Positions 51,705 through 64,000 of a stretch of DNA of 64,000 nt are shown here, in pieces; position 1 is the stretch's first letter, and every line of letters begins with the position of its first letter. Below the pieces are notes generated by a model, which saw nothing but the letters and a program-made list of their open reading frames with translations, did not search any database and was not told the origin of the DNA. This DNA is from Diogma glabrata. Its lineage: Eukaryota > Arthropoda > Insecta > Diptera > Cylindrotomidae. The stretch is from contig OY856188.1 in NCBI GenBank assembly GCA_963693315.1, positions 149,003,197 through 149,067,196 of the forward strand, given 5' to 3'. The translations under genes were made by a program, and so were the position numbers.

Positions 51705-53690
51705 AAGGTGAGTTTTCTGCATAGGATCTTGATGAAACTTTGGCATATGATACAGGTTCACTTGAAAATGGAAGATCTGGATTCATTTCAAATTTGGACA
51801 AAATGGCGGGGGGTCTCCCGAACACCTCTAAGTTTAAATCTTGAATAACTTCTGATCCCGGGTTATGATCTTATTGAAACTTAGTATATAAGGTTTTAGT
51901 ACTGTTTCCAATATTTCTGCATACCAACTTCCGGTTTGTCACTTCCGGTTAAAAAGTTTTTTTTTCAGGTGTTTATCCCTACTGTACCCTACAATTACCG
52001 ATCGATTTTCATGAAACGTTGCGAAAAGCTTTTAAATAATATGATAAAGATTTTATCAGCTTTTGGAGCACATTGGATAAAGGGTTGGGGGTCCACCATA
52101 CAACAGGTGGTTTTTTCCACAAAGTTTTTAAGTTTGTTGGGAGCATAAAACATTCATTCGTGAATGAATTTTGATGACACTTTGGAAAAAGACGCAAACA
52201 TGTATGACAAAGAACTGATTAGTTTTTGAGCGATAGTGAACAAAGTGGTGGGGGGTCCCTGGAGCACCTGTTTTTTTGAAAGCTCTATAACTTCTGTACC
52301 TGATAAGCGAATTGGATGAAACTTGGTACATGAGTATGTAGTACGGTTCACAAAAGTTCTGCATCCCAACTTCCGGTTTTTCACTTCCGGTAAAAAAAAT
52401 TTTTTTGTACTTTTTTGAAGTTTTTTCAGTGTCTTTATGCACACTACAGCCCACAATAATGAAGTGATTATGATGAAACTTATGGAATAGAGTTCCAATT
52501 AGTGTGAAAAGATAATTATCATGTTTTGGGACACATTGATCAAAGTGGTGGGGGGTCTACCATACAAATGCTGACTTTTCACACTTTGTTTTTTAAGTTT
52601 GTTGGGAGCATACAGACTTCGTTCATTAATTTATTTTAATGACACTTTGGAAAAAAATGGAGACTTAAGTAACAAAGAACTGATTAGTTTTTGGATAATA
52701 TTGGAATAAGTGGTGGGGGTCCTCCCGAACACCTGTTTAATGTGTCACACTTTTTTCAATGTTTGTTGGGAGCACACAGCATTCGTTCGTTATCGAATTT
52801 TGATGACACTTTGGAAAAAGATGCAAACATGTATGGCAAAGAACTGATTAGTTTTTGAGCGATAGTGAACAAAGTGGTGGGGGGTCCCTGGAGCACCTGT
52901 TTTTTTGAACGATCTATAGCTTCTGTACCTGATAAGCGAATTGGATGAAACTTGGTACCTGAGTATGTAGTACGGTTTAAAATAGTTCTACATCCCAACT
53001 TCCGGTTTTTTACTTCCGGTAAAAAATTTTTTTTGTACTTTTTTGAAGTTTTTTCAGTGTCTTTATGCACACTACAGCCCACAATAATGAAGTGATTATG
53101 ATGAAACTTATGGAATAGGGTTCCAATTAGTGTAAGAAGATAATTATCATCTTTTAGGACACATTGATCAAAGTGGCGGGGGTCTACCATACAACTGCTG
53201 ACTTATCACACTTTGTTTTTAAAGTTTGTTGGGAGCATACAGATTTCATTCATTAATCAATTTTAATGGCACTTTGAAAAAAGATAAAGACTTTATTGAC
53301 AAAGAATTTACTAGTTTTTGGACAATATTGGGATAAGTGGTGGGGTCCTCCCGAATACCTGTTTATTGTTTCAATGTTTGTTGGAAGCATACAACATTCG
53401 TAATTAAGTAATTTTGATTACACTTTGCAAAAAGATGCAAATATGTATGGCAAGGAACTGATTAGTTATTTTAGCGATAGTGAACAAAGTGGTAGGGGGT
53501 CCTCCAAGCACCTATTATTTTGGAAGCTCAATTACTTCTGTACCTGATAATCGAGTTGGATGAAATTTGGTACATACACATTTAGTACGGTTTACAACAG
53601 TTCTGCATCCTAACTTCCGCTTTGTCACTTCCGATAAATTTTTTTTACTTTTTCTCGTACAACAGAATTTATGTTTGTTGGGATACTACT
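51705..53690. repeat. Higher-order tandem array, ~620-bp period
   Basis: TGATGACACTTTGG-type landmarks fall at 52172, 52641, 52803, 53262 and 53408. Alternating types repeat at 631, 621 and 605 bp. Other marks: CAACTTCCGGTTTTTCACTT, GTGGTGGGGGGTC and AGCACCTGTTTTTTTGAA. The 108-144-codon minus-strand frames (52128-52498, 52756-53190) repeat with the array and lack family resemblance. Confidence 0.85.
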
Positions 53691-54489
53691 GCCTGCTTTA
53701 ATATTTTTATTATTAGAACTACGAAGTTCATAATATTGGTTAGCTTTTAATTAAAGTATTTTATGGATATTAGCTCATTATATATCCAGAACACTATGTT
53801 TCCAGAGCTGTGGTGAAGTCAGCCTATGCATCAGCGTCGCAATATTTTTTACTAATATGACTCCACTACAAGTATTTGTAATCATGTGTAGAAATTTTGT
53901 ATCTATTTGTGCATTACATGCCATCGGTAATTTAGTTTTTATGTTGAATATATATGTGTAACTTTAAGGATATCTCTTTTTGTAAATTTTAAATAAAACT
54001 TTTTTGACTTAAATAATTGGGGTGTCTTTTGAAAAAGCACCTAAGTTAAGAAACAGTGGTATATTTTTAGAACTTTGCAGTTCAAGTTTTTGAATTATTG
54101 TCAATTATTATGCATTATGATTTCTAACGGATATCCCTCGCTTGAACTTGGGAGTTTTTTTGTTTTATATAGACCATATTGAGTGAAAAATTGAAATGAA
54201 AAATTTAGAACTTTACGGTGATAATACACTGTTTTCCTGACCATTTTCATGACAACAAATAACTTCTTAATGCGTCAAAAATATGTGTAATTACTGTATT
54301 GCTAAGTTATTGTACAATAATAAAGAGCGTAGACTTTATTCACTTCCAAGGATTCACTTTCTAAGTCGTGCATCAGATAAGGGTTAGTTACGTTTACGTT
54401 CCAGTTTGTAAACATTTTTATATTTACATATATTTTTTACAGTAAATTCACGCTGAAAAAATTTGCTTTTTATGTAATAATCATAGAAT
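53691..54489. other. Non-coding, one diverged 287-bp unit
   Basis: 54018-54110 resembles the ~287-bp array unit (GGGGTGTCTTTTGAAAAAGC, AGAACTTTGCAGTTC, TTTTGAATTATTGTC). Elsewhere nothing recognised. Confidence 0.5.
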
Positions 54490-55510
54490 TAGTCCAGTCG
54501 TTTTAGCATAAAAAAGGGGTCAACCTCGGAATGAGAGATAATAAGCTGAGTTTTTGTATATACCTTTATTTTGGCGTTCTAAAAGTCGTCTCAAAAGTCT
54601 CATAACATCTCGTGTCTGCGTCGTAAGTTATTCAAGGTCAAAGGTAAAAAAACAGTTTTTCGCGATTATCTCAGTTTCTATATTGCTCCATTGATTGTAA
54701 CATATATTATACAAATTGTAGAGCATAAAATTTGCGACAGATTTTATTTGTGATATTTTTCCATGGGCTCAACCATTTTTGTGATAGAGGTCGGTGAACG
54801 TGCAGCGCTCAGCCATACCTACTGTAAGGCAAAGTCAACTGTCTGTGAATATCTGTGAACATTACCTTTAATTTTGAATAATTCTCGTTTCCGATCTTGG
54901 CAATTTTCAGAAGGTGATTTTGTTATTGTAGTGCGTGGCCTTAAAACTTAAAAAACTGCTAGTATCGAAAGAAATGACGGTTACATAGACTTCTTAAATA
55001 TTTTAACTTCTGTAAATGTGCATTTTCAGTGTCGAAATGTGTACATCAGTAAAAATTCCATAGCTTTATCAAAACGACGTAGAAGAAGATCAACCTTTAC
55101 CATCACCCAATCTACCTCGTAAAGAAGGAAAGGAAGTGTTTGATTAAAAAATATGTGTTTTCTGTGTTGTCAAATAGCTGATACAGCAGCAAAGTCAAGA
55201 AAAATAGAAAAGCGCTGCACCGCTTTCTATCGCAAAAACGGTTGAGCGTATGAAAAAATGTTTCAAATAAAATTTGTCGCAAATTTTATGTTCTACAATT
55301 TAAAAAAAAAAAGTTAACATCATTGAAGCAGTCAAAACCGTGATAATCGTGAAAACTGTTTTTTTTTACCTTTGACCTTGAATAACTTACGACGCAGACA
55401 CGAGATTTTATGAGACTTTTGAGACAAATTTTAGAACGCAAAATGAAGGTATATGCAAAAATCCAGTTTATTATCTCTCATTCCGAGGTTAATCGCTAAA
55501 ATGACTGTAC
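54490..55510. mobile_element. MITE with ~300-bp inverted arms
   Basis: The left arm 54490-54820 (AACCTCGGAATGAGAGATAA, GTCTGCGTCGTAAGTTATTC, AAGGTCAAAGGTAAAAAAAC) is mirrored by 55200-55505. Arms are about 85% alike by eye. The interior is non-coding. Target duplication not resolved. Confidence 0.78.
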
Positions 55511-57860
55511 TAAATATCATTTAAATTATAAACTACTTCGTATGCAAGATTCAAATATCGTTTCTAAGCAACGTTGTTTTAAAGAATAATTTAGTTGTTG
55601 AAAAAATAATTAAACACATTTTGTTGAACTATTTTTATCTCCAAACAGGTAAAAAAGTAAAATAAATTTTGAATCTAAAACAAATATGAAAATACATATG
55701 ACCAGCTAATTGTCAAATAGTCGGTTCCTTTGGGCCTATTTTCTATATTTAAAATCTTTACTTTTTCATATTTAGTAAGCATACGTTTTAATCATTGATT
55801 AGTTGTTCTGTATCTTTTCATATGAATGTTTTTTTCTTGTTTTGTTTGTTTATGGTTTACGGTTGAATGTTAATTAAATTTACAACAAAATACAGCTTCT
55901 GTTTTTTAATACTTCATCTAAGATATTTTCGTATATATATTTAAAATCAACAAAAATTCAAATAATTTATACATATTTAACTATAATAATAGTTTTCGTT
56001 GTTTAAAATTCATAGAATAGGACCCATACACGATCAGTTTTAATTGACAATCAACGTGTTTGGCATGCATAACTGACCGTGTATGCATATGACTGATTTC
56101 AAATTTTATGAATGATGATATTTTAAGCATGTTTGAATTTTTATCAGCAGTCAAGATTGATCATGTTTGGGTTTTTTAACGAATGCAACGAAGTTCTTTC
56201 AAAAATGTATTGAACAAATAAAACATATAAATATTATGGCAAATAAATGTAATGCTAGATCTAAGATCAATAATCATTAATTGCTATATAGTCATACACG
56301 ATAAAATTTTTGCCGAACTTTGAGGACCCTGGTTAGTTACCCAATCCGGTCAAAGTATTTTAAGCGAAACTTTAATAACTTGAAATTCCCCCAGTGTTGA
56401 TTTATAGGAAAATGATTTTTTCAGGTGATTATCCATATAAAATTAGGTCTTCAAACAAACTGAATTTGAAAATTATTAGATTTGTAAAAATTAATACAGA
56501 CCGAGGAACAGTTATTGGCGGCTCACGTCAGTAGAAGTCAAGTCATTAGAAAGTTTTGTGCAGCATTTTTAAAGCGTTTGAAAACTATGAGTGCCAAATT
56601 AAAATACATATGTATATTAATTAGGTTTCAGTTTCTGGGAGGGAGATAAATGCTTGTATGATTTAAGTCAATCCTACTTTTAGAACTACATATTTAGAAT
56701 AGCTTTTTATTTCTGGAAGAAATCATTTTGGTGTGCGGTTTTGTTTTTGTCGTTCGATAAAGATTAACATAGAGTTAATAAAAGAACAATATTTTGCTTA
56801 CTGTTTTGTTATATCAATGATATTAAATGTGTAGTTTTTATTCAGTTTATCAATATTATTTTCAAAATCATTGTACATAAAGCGTAGATTAAAATTACAG
56901 CTAATTTTTCTTTTTAGACCGATTACCATAATCAACTGATTTGGCGATAAAAGAAAACGGACGTATTTATTATTAGTTGAATTCCTTAATTTTCAATTAT
57001 TAGTCGTATTGTCAATGGAATACACGTAAGATCAAGTTTACGAAAATTAAATTCTCACACTGGTAAGCTTAGAATTATATAAGTTTGTTTTTTGAAGTCC
57101 TCGCTATTGTTTGATTTGAAACTCATAACACAATTAATTGGTTTCTTATCAATTAAAATTTTAATATGAATGTCCAAAATAGTAAAACAATTTGTTTTCT
57201 GTCGCACTTTAATAAACAGCTGTCTCTATTTTGCAAATAACTACGCAACGGAAATTTATTTAAAGCTTAAACTATTCTCATATTTTTTACGAAATTTACG
57301 AAGGTTCAATTCAATTAAATTTTTAAGACAAAAGACAAAATACAATTTCGTCCAAATACAATCATATATGTATGTATTTATTTTTTCTCAAAAATAAATA
57401 TGCATATACTTAGCATGCTTTTAAGCCGCTAACTAATCAAAATAAATAAAAACGGGCTACCGCTTTTGAAAACACATTTTTTTTTATTTCAAGAAATCCT
57501 CATTAAATTGAATATTGTTTATTTTGTTTTTTTTTCTTTAACAGTTTGTTCTGCTTTTGTATATTGGTACAAAAACACATAAAGAATTTTGTTTGTGTCG
57601 TTTTCGTAAACGGATTTCGGTAAATGTTTTTCAAATGCACACACAATCCTTTAATGCTGTTTATTTAAAGGAAAAAATTAGTTTGTTTGTAAACTTAATA
57701 TTTTTTGTCTGTAACAAATCACACAAATGCTGGTTATTTTGTACCACACAAACTTGTTACGTGTATACATGCATTAAAAAGTATGTTTGAACATTTAATG
57801 TCATATTTTTCACCATTCCAATTGGTCTAACTCAATTCGATAATAGTACATTCTTGTATG
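55511..57860. other. No gene recognised; one hairpin
   Basis: AT-rich. A hairpin at 56034-56097 pairs CATACACGATCAGTT with AACTGACCGTGTATG. Frames of 75-77 codons at 57170 and 57557 have no recognisable motif and low-complexity composition. Confidence 0.4.
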
Positions 57861-57915
57861 AGTTTAGAATAAGGTGACCAGATTATTTTCAAACCAAAAG
57901 ATGACATGTTTGTAA
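57861..57915. repeat. Possible hAT-like terminus
   Basis: AATAAGGTGACCAGATTATT and AAAAGATGACATG resemble the complement of the sequence at 2060-2104 (GATGACATATGGTCACCTTA). GTGACCA ends of this form are common on hAT elements. Partner end not found. Confidence 0.35.
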
Positions 57916-59336
57916 AATAAACATGTAAAATAAAAATTCCATTGAAAATTAAAATAAAATTTATTCAAAAATTATTAATTATTAAAATATTGAAAATAAT
58001 TTATTTCGCAAAAAATTTACATATTTTCTTATTCATGCAGTTTACGGTGCTATGGACCGTAGAGTCTGCGTGCCAGGACAAGTTCTGCCTCGTGCAATCT
58101 GTCCAATCCTTTCTAATCTAATCTAAATCTAATCTATTATTGCACATATGTGGATGACTTATATGTTTTTCAACCAACCGAATATCTGAAAATAACCCGC
58201 CGGATATATAACAAAATATCGGGATGCGTTTTAATGTAGCCACAGGCAGTCATTCCACGACTTTTGCTCAGACTGGGGGTTGGGTTTGGCTACACGCACC
58301 TCGATGTAAGGGACTGCCATATAGATATTAATCAAACAAAATCAATTCGAAACCATGACGGTTTACGAACAAAACAGGGAGCGCAATTCATTTTAACAGG
58401 GCAAGTATGGAAACGTTGGGAAGAAGGGAACCCAGAGGTTTAACGAACCTCATCTCACACCACAGTAATTTAAAATTAACACATATTTAATTTATACATT
58501 TACAACAATAAACAACAAAAAAAACCCAGATAAACATTCATTTACCTTAACATAATGCTACAAAACTAAATAATATAGAAACTCATACCTTACTGTTCTC
58601 TGATTGATGAATGAGTTGCCACCCGCTTAAAATCCATATAATCTTGACTCTCTCATACAATCTTTAATTCTCGAAATGCAACATGCAATAAAACACTTTG
58701 TTTTTCTGCTCACCCTTCTTCAGATTATATTGTTTATTTACGAAACGTACAATTTATTTATTTGGTACTTTTATTACACATGTACCACCTTAATATAAGG
58801 AATGATATAATTTTAACTATAAGCTTAATTAGCTCTTAATTTTCTAATTTTATATAGTTTTTGTTTTGCATTACACTCACTCTAGAGAAATTGTTGTCTA
58901 CATATATTTATAGATACGTTTTTTTTTTATTTATAAACTTTTATTTTTACAACTTTTAAGTAGATAACATATAAATATCTACCTAGTTTAGAGATTGAAA
59001 TACAAATGGAATTTTGTATGTCTATATGATTCAATAATTTTAATTTGATTTTTCTTAAATTACAGTTCAGTTTTAATTTTAATTCTATCCACTTGCACTT
59101 CACAATAGTTTAACTATATGCTCCTCTTATTGCTTAACAATAAACGTACCAACAAAAATTTCACTGCACAACTTTGGTAACAACAAAATAGCAAAACGGT
59201 CTAAAACAAAACTGTACCAACACAATACAACAAAACTCTATCTTCCAGAAATTCCAATGGAACATCTGTCCATTGCAGAATTCTAGACTCGACTCCCCGA
59301 TTAAACCAATAAATTTTCATTCCATTAGTAAAAAGT
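57916..59336. other. Spacer; GC-richer block, unidentified
   Basis: 58190-58450 has a composition unlike its surroundings and a GGCAGTCATTCCACGAC / GGGACTGCC pair. No reading frame or family identified. The remainder is AT-rich. Confidence 0.35.
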
Positions 59337-60718
59337 CCAAGCGGCACGTATATCCGCTAGAAATAGGTAGATTTCGAGATCAGACAGTTTTGTGTGCCAG
59401 TAGAATCTGATATATCAGATTAGTTTAAACAAAACAAACTAATTTCAAACAGATATCGAACAAATTTTAAAAAGAAAATTAGCTACCTACAAGCAAAATT
59501 ATATGTATCCAATTTTGCAACAAACAAATATCAAATCTACCACAGAACATGTGTGTGATAATTTATGACACAAACCTACTCTATATCATATGTCGTGCAA
59601 TTACTGCAAAATATCAAAATAGTTTATTTCTAAGAAAAAAAAATTAATTTCTTCTATTCAAATCTTTTATTTTTTGACTGTTATAAGGTTGACATTGACT
59701 GTTATAAGGTTTTTGGAAATTGTAGTTGGGGATTGTTGCAAACTTTTTTGTTGAAGCCAACAAGTCAAAAACCTCTAACTGCAGAGGTTTATATTTGTAA
59801 GAAACGGATTAAAATGTTTTCACAGATTCTAAATTTATGAAGATTTTAAAAATATTTGTATCCAAACGGCCGTTATAAAGGATTAAAAAAACCACTTTTT
59901 ATTCTAGTATAAAGCCTATAGTTCCTTAACCATGTGTCAGATTTTTCTGATTTACGAACTCGTCCAAGATATTATTAAAACACACATTTTTAAGAAAGGT
60001 TTTTTGATCTGGCTCCACAAATGCAACCGTGAGAGCGCCGGTTGATTCAAACGCATTTTGTGTTTTACAAGCTTTTTTTTTGGAGCCGTTCACTCAGAAA
60101 CCTCCAACTGCAGAGTCTTTTTTTTGAAAGAAACTGATTTAAAAGGTTTCAAAGATTCTAAATTTATGAAGTTTTTAAAAGTATTAGAATCCAAACGGCC
60201 GTTATAACGGATCTAAAAAACAGAGTTTTTTTCTAGTATAAAGCCTCTAGTTTCTTAACCATGTGTTGGATTGGGCTGATTTACAAACTTGTCCAAGATA
60301 TTAACAAAACGCACGTTTTTAGAAAAGGTTTTTTGATCTGGCCTTATAAATGCGACCGTGAGAGTGCCGGTTGTTTAAAAAAAAAATTGTTTTTTGCAAA
60401 CTTTTTTGTTGGAGCCGCTCACTCAGGAACCTCTAACTGCAGAGGTCTAGATTTAAAACAAATTGATAAAAAAGATTTCAAAGATTCTAAATTTTTAAAA
60501 TTTTTTGAAATATTAGTATCCAAACGGCCGTTATAACGGTTTTAAAAATCAATTTTTTTCAGAAAAAAGGCTCTAGTTTCTTAACCACGTGTCGGATTTT
60601 GCTGATTCACGAACTTGTCCAAGATATTATTAAAACACACAAGTACAGAAAATTTTTTTGATCTACCTCAACAAATGCGACCGTGAGAGTGCCGGTCGTT
60701 TTCGTTATATCTCATATC

Positions 60719-60804
<86 letters not shown>

Positions 60805-60923
60805 TTTTTTTTTTTTGTTTTTTTGTCTCCGCTTATCATATATAGTCGTTTGGCACAAAAATTTTTCCGAAATTCCGAGATGAAGCCCATTGCAATAGGT
60901 AGATTTTTATATGAAATCTACCT
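59337..60923 (+). mobile_element. Repeat family X, compact copy
   Basis: Starts CCAAGCGGCACGTATATCCG, CTAGAAAT, AGGTAGATTTCGAGATC; ends GAGATGAAGCCCATTGCAAT and GAAATCTACCT. At only 1.6 kb it is the least interrupted copy. Instead of one, it has three tandem ~310-bp units (59740-60715), each with CTAACTGCAGAGG, CCAAACGGCCGTTATAA, AACTTGTCCAAGATATTA and CGACCGTGAGAGTGCCGGT, then the (TA)n array. Confidence 0.75.
60721..60801. repeat. (TA)n of family X
   Basis: 80-bp TA array between CATATCGT and a T run, as in the other copies. Confidence 0.95.
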
Positions 60924-61085
60924 AAAAAAAAGAATTGTTTTAAAAAATTTTGCCAATTAATTAAAAAAATATAATAAAATTTGTAATTTGATTGGTTTTC
61001 AAATCACAATCAAATAAAATTCAATTTACTTACACACCAAGGTTAATGAAACTTAAAATCGACACATTAATTAGTTTAACGTAAT

Positions 61086-61540
61086 TCATGTGTCGTCAAT
61101 TAGTTCATTTACCTTAGTTTCGTGTAATAAATTTGCAATGTAATACAATGCAAACATTTTTTTTCTATTAAATTTTTGTCGATTGTAGAATGTCAACCAA
61201 TTTTCATTTTCAATTTTAGATAAATTTTGAAGAAGGTTTTTATGATTTTGAAAAGTAATCCAATTAAAAGAATGGGGAGATGTGACGAATGGAAAGCAGA
61301 TTGATATTGAGGATTTTCCATCCGGCACAAATTATATGGATGCAACATTTTCTCAACTATCGATCTCGTTCCTGCTGTAATGGATAGTCTGGACTAATGT
61401 CTGAACCTAGTGTATTATAGTCGCAGCTTCCTTAGTTGTTATTTCTTGTATTAATCTGTACCGCTCAGGATAGTTTCTCATCCATTCATCATCAATGGTC
61501 ATATTTCGCATAGTTCCCTTAACCCATAGTTTTCTTATTT
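61086..61540 (-). other. Possible decayed coding fragment, unidentified
   Basis: On the minus strand 61530-61430 reads KLWVKGTMRNMTIDDEWMRN then YPERYRLIQEITTKEAATII, with an amino-acid mix more protein-like than the surrounding AT-rich frames. After two stops a further frame (61328-61086) reads SFNWITFQNHKNLLQNLSKI and ends NELIDDT. An acceptor-like GATTTTAAG precedes the first piece. I do not recognise the protein. It could be an exon or remnant of a host or transposon gene. Confidence 0.25.
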
Positions 61541-62990
61541 TTCTTAAAATCTAACTAAGTTTTCAATAGCTGGACAAACATATGTGAGAAAGAAAATTGC
61601 ACTAATCACCCTGATTTTATTTATTAATTATTATAACATAATATTGGTTAATTTGAATTAATTAATAATTTTCTTTAATTATCATCCATATAAACATTAA
61701 AATTTAATCTTACAACACCCTAAAATTGACGCGCGCTATGCTTCCTTTCGATTATTCTCACTATACTACTTCAATTTGAATTCTCTAAACATCAAACGTA
61801 ACTTACACAACGAAGTTTTCAAAACCTTACAACAGCTGTGCGTTTATTTTTACAGTCATTAACATGCAAAGAAGTATTATCTTGCTTTATTATACATTCA
61901 ATCTGTTTTTCTCTTTGCCTGAGAACAAGAAAATTTACTTCAAACAATCTTTCCGATATAAAACCGAACTTCACTGTACGACTTTTGTAGTTTTGTAATG
62001 CCTGAACGCCTTAACGTCGATTAAACTTGTAATTGATTCATTCTGAATTCAATGATAAATGTTATTAATATATCGGAAATAAGTTGTATCGTAAAATTGT
62101 TATTGCGCAATATTTTGAAAAACCAAACAGTTTTGTTTAACTATAAAAATTTCCTAACACTTGATTTGAATTAATTGTTTTACATCTGAAACCCTATATT
62201 CGAGGTTTTCGATTTTCGAAAAGGAATTTTTTTTGGTATATATGGACCGACTGTAGTCTTTTCAATCTCTTAGTTCTATTACTTTCGCGATTGGATGTTT
62301 GACATCTCTTATTGGATTACATTTTGTTTTTGTGAAATGTCTTGTCACATTCAATGGATGGATATCGGAATGTCATCCCAATTTTAATTGCATGCTCGGT
62401 TTTGGCGTATAGCAAAATTTACAATAAATCAGTGATAAAATCTAGTCGTAGAAGTATTATGTATAGTGAAATTATATTAATTTATTTATTTATATTGTAC
62501 GCGTCCAATTAGAAAAATTTGAGTGTAAATTGATCATTGAAAAATACAAAAAAAATATTATCTGTTTGTGCCGTAATAACGTAAAAAAAAATTTACTACC
62601 ATAAAAGAAAATCATATATATGTTTGTGATTGCAATAAGTAAAAATTTTTGGAACAATCGGAAGGTCAGTTATTTGTTACTATTTATTTAATTCAATATG
62701 ATATAAGTAATTGTCCAGGAAACTGTGGTTACGAATTTAAGTTTAACATTGTATTGAATATAATCAAAATTCCGTTTACGGATAAAAAAATTTATGTGTT
62801 ATTAATTGGAATGTCTTAATCCAAACCGGTGAACATACGCAAATTAATCACTCTAGTGTGCGGGTTCTAGATTAAAAAGTTTTGTTGAATTGTACTACCG
62901 TATTACAACAGTATTTCAACGCAACCTTGAGACCAAATTATTTTGGTATCAAATCAACATTTTTCTGTACAGTAGTGGTATCATAGTGGT
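61541..62990. other. AT-rich, nothing recognised
   Basis: No open frame, repeat or RNA signal that I can support. Confidence 0.4.
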
Positions 62991-62999
62991 CATCTTTTA

Positions 63000-63400
63000 C
63001 AACGATTTATGATCCAATATTGGCTACCTCAGTTTCAACTTTGACAACGAAGTTTTATATAATATTTATATCATTCCTGTCAAACTCCTACAACGCATTT
63101 GCCTACAATATTTGCACCATTAGTTTCAACTTTGACAACGAAGATGGATACAATATTAGTTTCATCATAGTCAACTATTACCCGAAGTTTTATACAATAT
63201 TGGACCATCCTTGTCAAACTTTTAGAACATATTTTCATCCAACTTATATCAACATTGCCGAAGTTTTACCACAAAGTTTTACTCAATATTCATGTTACCA
63301 TATCAAAGTTATATAACGTATTTTCATCAAACTTATAGCTTCATTGTCAAAGTTTTACAACCAAGTTATATCCGATATTCACGTTACCATATCAAAATTT
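63000..63400. repeat. Degenerate TTTGACAACGAAG-type tandem repeat
   Basis: TTTCAACTTTGACAACGAAG occurs at 63033 and 63124; related AAAGTTTTACAACCAAGTTA and GCCGAAGTTTTACCAC blocks follow, with ACAATATT spacers. Looks like an old relative of the next array. The 98- and 90-codon frames are products of the repeat. Confidence 0.6.
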
Positions 63401-64000
63401 GTTGTCAACCTATTTCAACTGTAATTGTAATTTATTCGACGATTATTTGTATCAACCCCTGCTGAGTATTAGTTCTCTACCTATTTCAACTGTAATTATA
63501 GTTTATTCAACGAGTACTTATCCAAATTATTATCTGTTGCTGCAACGATTATTCGACTATAGTGTCATTGGTCAATCGGTTATTTACACGAACCATAGTC
63601 TGACATTTTCAACGCATGTGGTGACCAATTTAATCAACGTTCATAATTACCAATTTCTCCGATGCTTATGATTACAAATTCATTCAACGATTTTGATTAT
63701 AAAATTATTCGACGATTTCGATTACAAATTTAGTCAACGATCTCGATTCCAAATTTATTCAACAATTTTGATTACAAATTTATTCAACAACTTTGATTAC
63801 AAATTTATTCGACGCTTATGATGACCAATATAATCAACGTTTATAATTATCAATTTCTCCGATGCTTATGATTACAAATTCATTCAATAATTTTGATTAT
63901 AAAATTATTTGATGATTTCGATTACAAATTTATTCAACGATCTCGATTCCAAATTTATTCAACAATTTTGATTACAAATTTATTCAACAACTTTGATTAC
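63400..64000. repeat. Satellite, ~27-bp monomer, 200-bp period
   Basis: Monomers of GATTACAAATTTATTCAACA type (26-30 bp), with CGACGATTTC and CGATCTCGATTC variants, are organised in a larger unit: TTTCTCCGATGCTTATG recurs at 63654 and 63854, exactly 200 bp apart, with the same monomer order after each. The array runs off the end of the window. Confidence 0.85.

Noticed and set aside
52128..53190. 108-144-codon minus-strand frames
   Set aside because: They follow the ~620-bp tandem array, overlap each other and show no domain.
57170..57790. 75-77-codon plus-strand frames
   Set aside because: Low-complexity AT-rich composition without family resemblance.

Overview
This is a transposon-dense, AT-rich stretch of an animal genome, almost certainly an insect and plausibly a fly. 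Evidence for that: a Helentron-type Helitron with the insect-style 5' end beginning TCTTCTTATATATA, PIF/Harbinger, hAT and FLYWCH-MULE transposase remnants, several non-LTR retrotransposon fragments, one very short 53-bp GT-AG intron, and a small retroposed insert whose tail reads (minus strand) GCTACAACAACAAA. I found no convincing intact host gene, no tRNA or rRNA gene and no prokaryote-like operon. Every recognisable coding region is a decayed mobile-element gene. Two 200-base N runs (3750-3949 and 33738-33937) are scaffold gaps.

Layout. 0.7-2.0 kb: Harbinger element with terminal inverted repeats and a broken transposase. 2.1-2.3 kb: LINE scrap. 4.3-8.9 kb: three large palindromes separated by (TA)n arrays, one made of two Helitron 3' ends. 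8.9-10.5 kb: foldback arms holding a clean 747-bp hAT MITE. 12.7-23.0 kb: a long minus-strand repeat ('family X') whose internal (TA)n array is split by a Helentron (12.86-17.53 kb, helicase remnant at 15.9-16.2 kb) and which also carries a 915-bp Harbinger-type MITE. 23.6-29.5 kb: a hAT-type element with a perfect 8-bp target-site duplication, filled with nested insertions including nine copies of a ~287-bp tandem repeat. 29.9-31.9 kb: a LINE RNase H end (minus), a perfect small palindrome, then a decayed hAT transposase (plus) split by a 119-bp SINE-like insert with a 14-bp target duplication. 34.2-36.2 kb: two oppositely oriented LINE copies. 36.9-43.3 kb: a MULE inserted into a LINE reading frame, holding family X, which in turn holds a 1.67-kb double-tandem foldback. 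44.4-46.2 kb: a Crypton-like tyrosine recombinase pseudogene with one intron and a 24-bp flanking inverted repeat. 46.4-50.8 kb: repeats and a set of modular foldback elements. 51.1-53.7 kb: a LINE fragment running into a ~620-bp tandem array. 54.5-55.5 kb: a MITE with ~300-bp arms. 59.3-60.9 kb: a third family X copy. 63.0-64.0 kb: a satellite with a 200-bp higher-order period running off the window.

The elements do not form a pathway. The informative signal is the nesting order and the architectures: tandem-repeat TIRs on a MULE, a tyrosine-recombinase element bounded by inverted repeats, and foldbacks that share a core but have different arms. Family names rest on motif recall and internal comparison, not on database searches.
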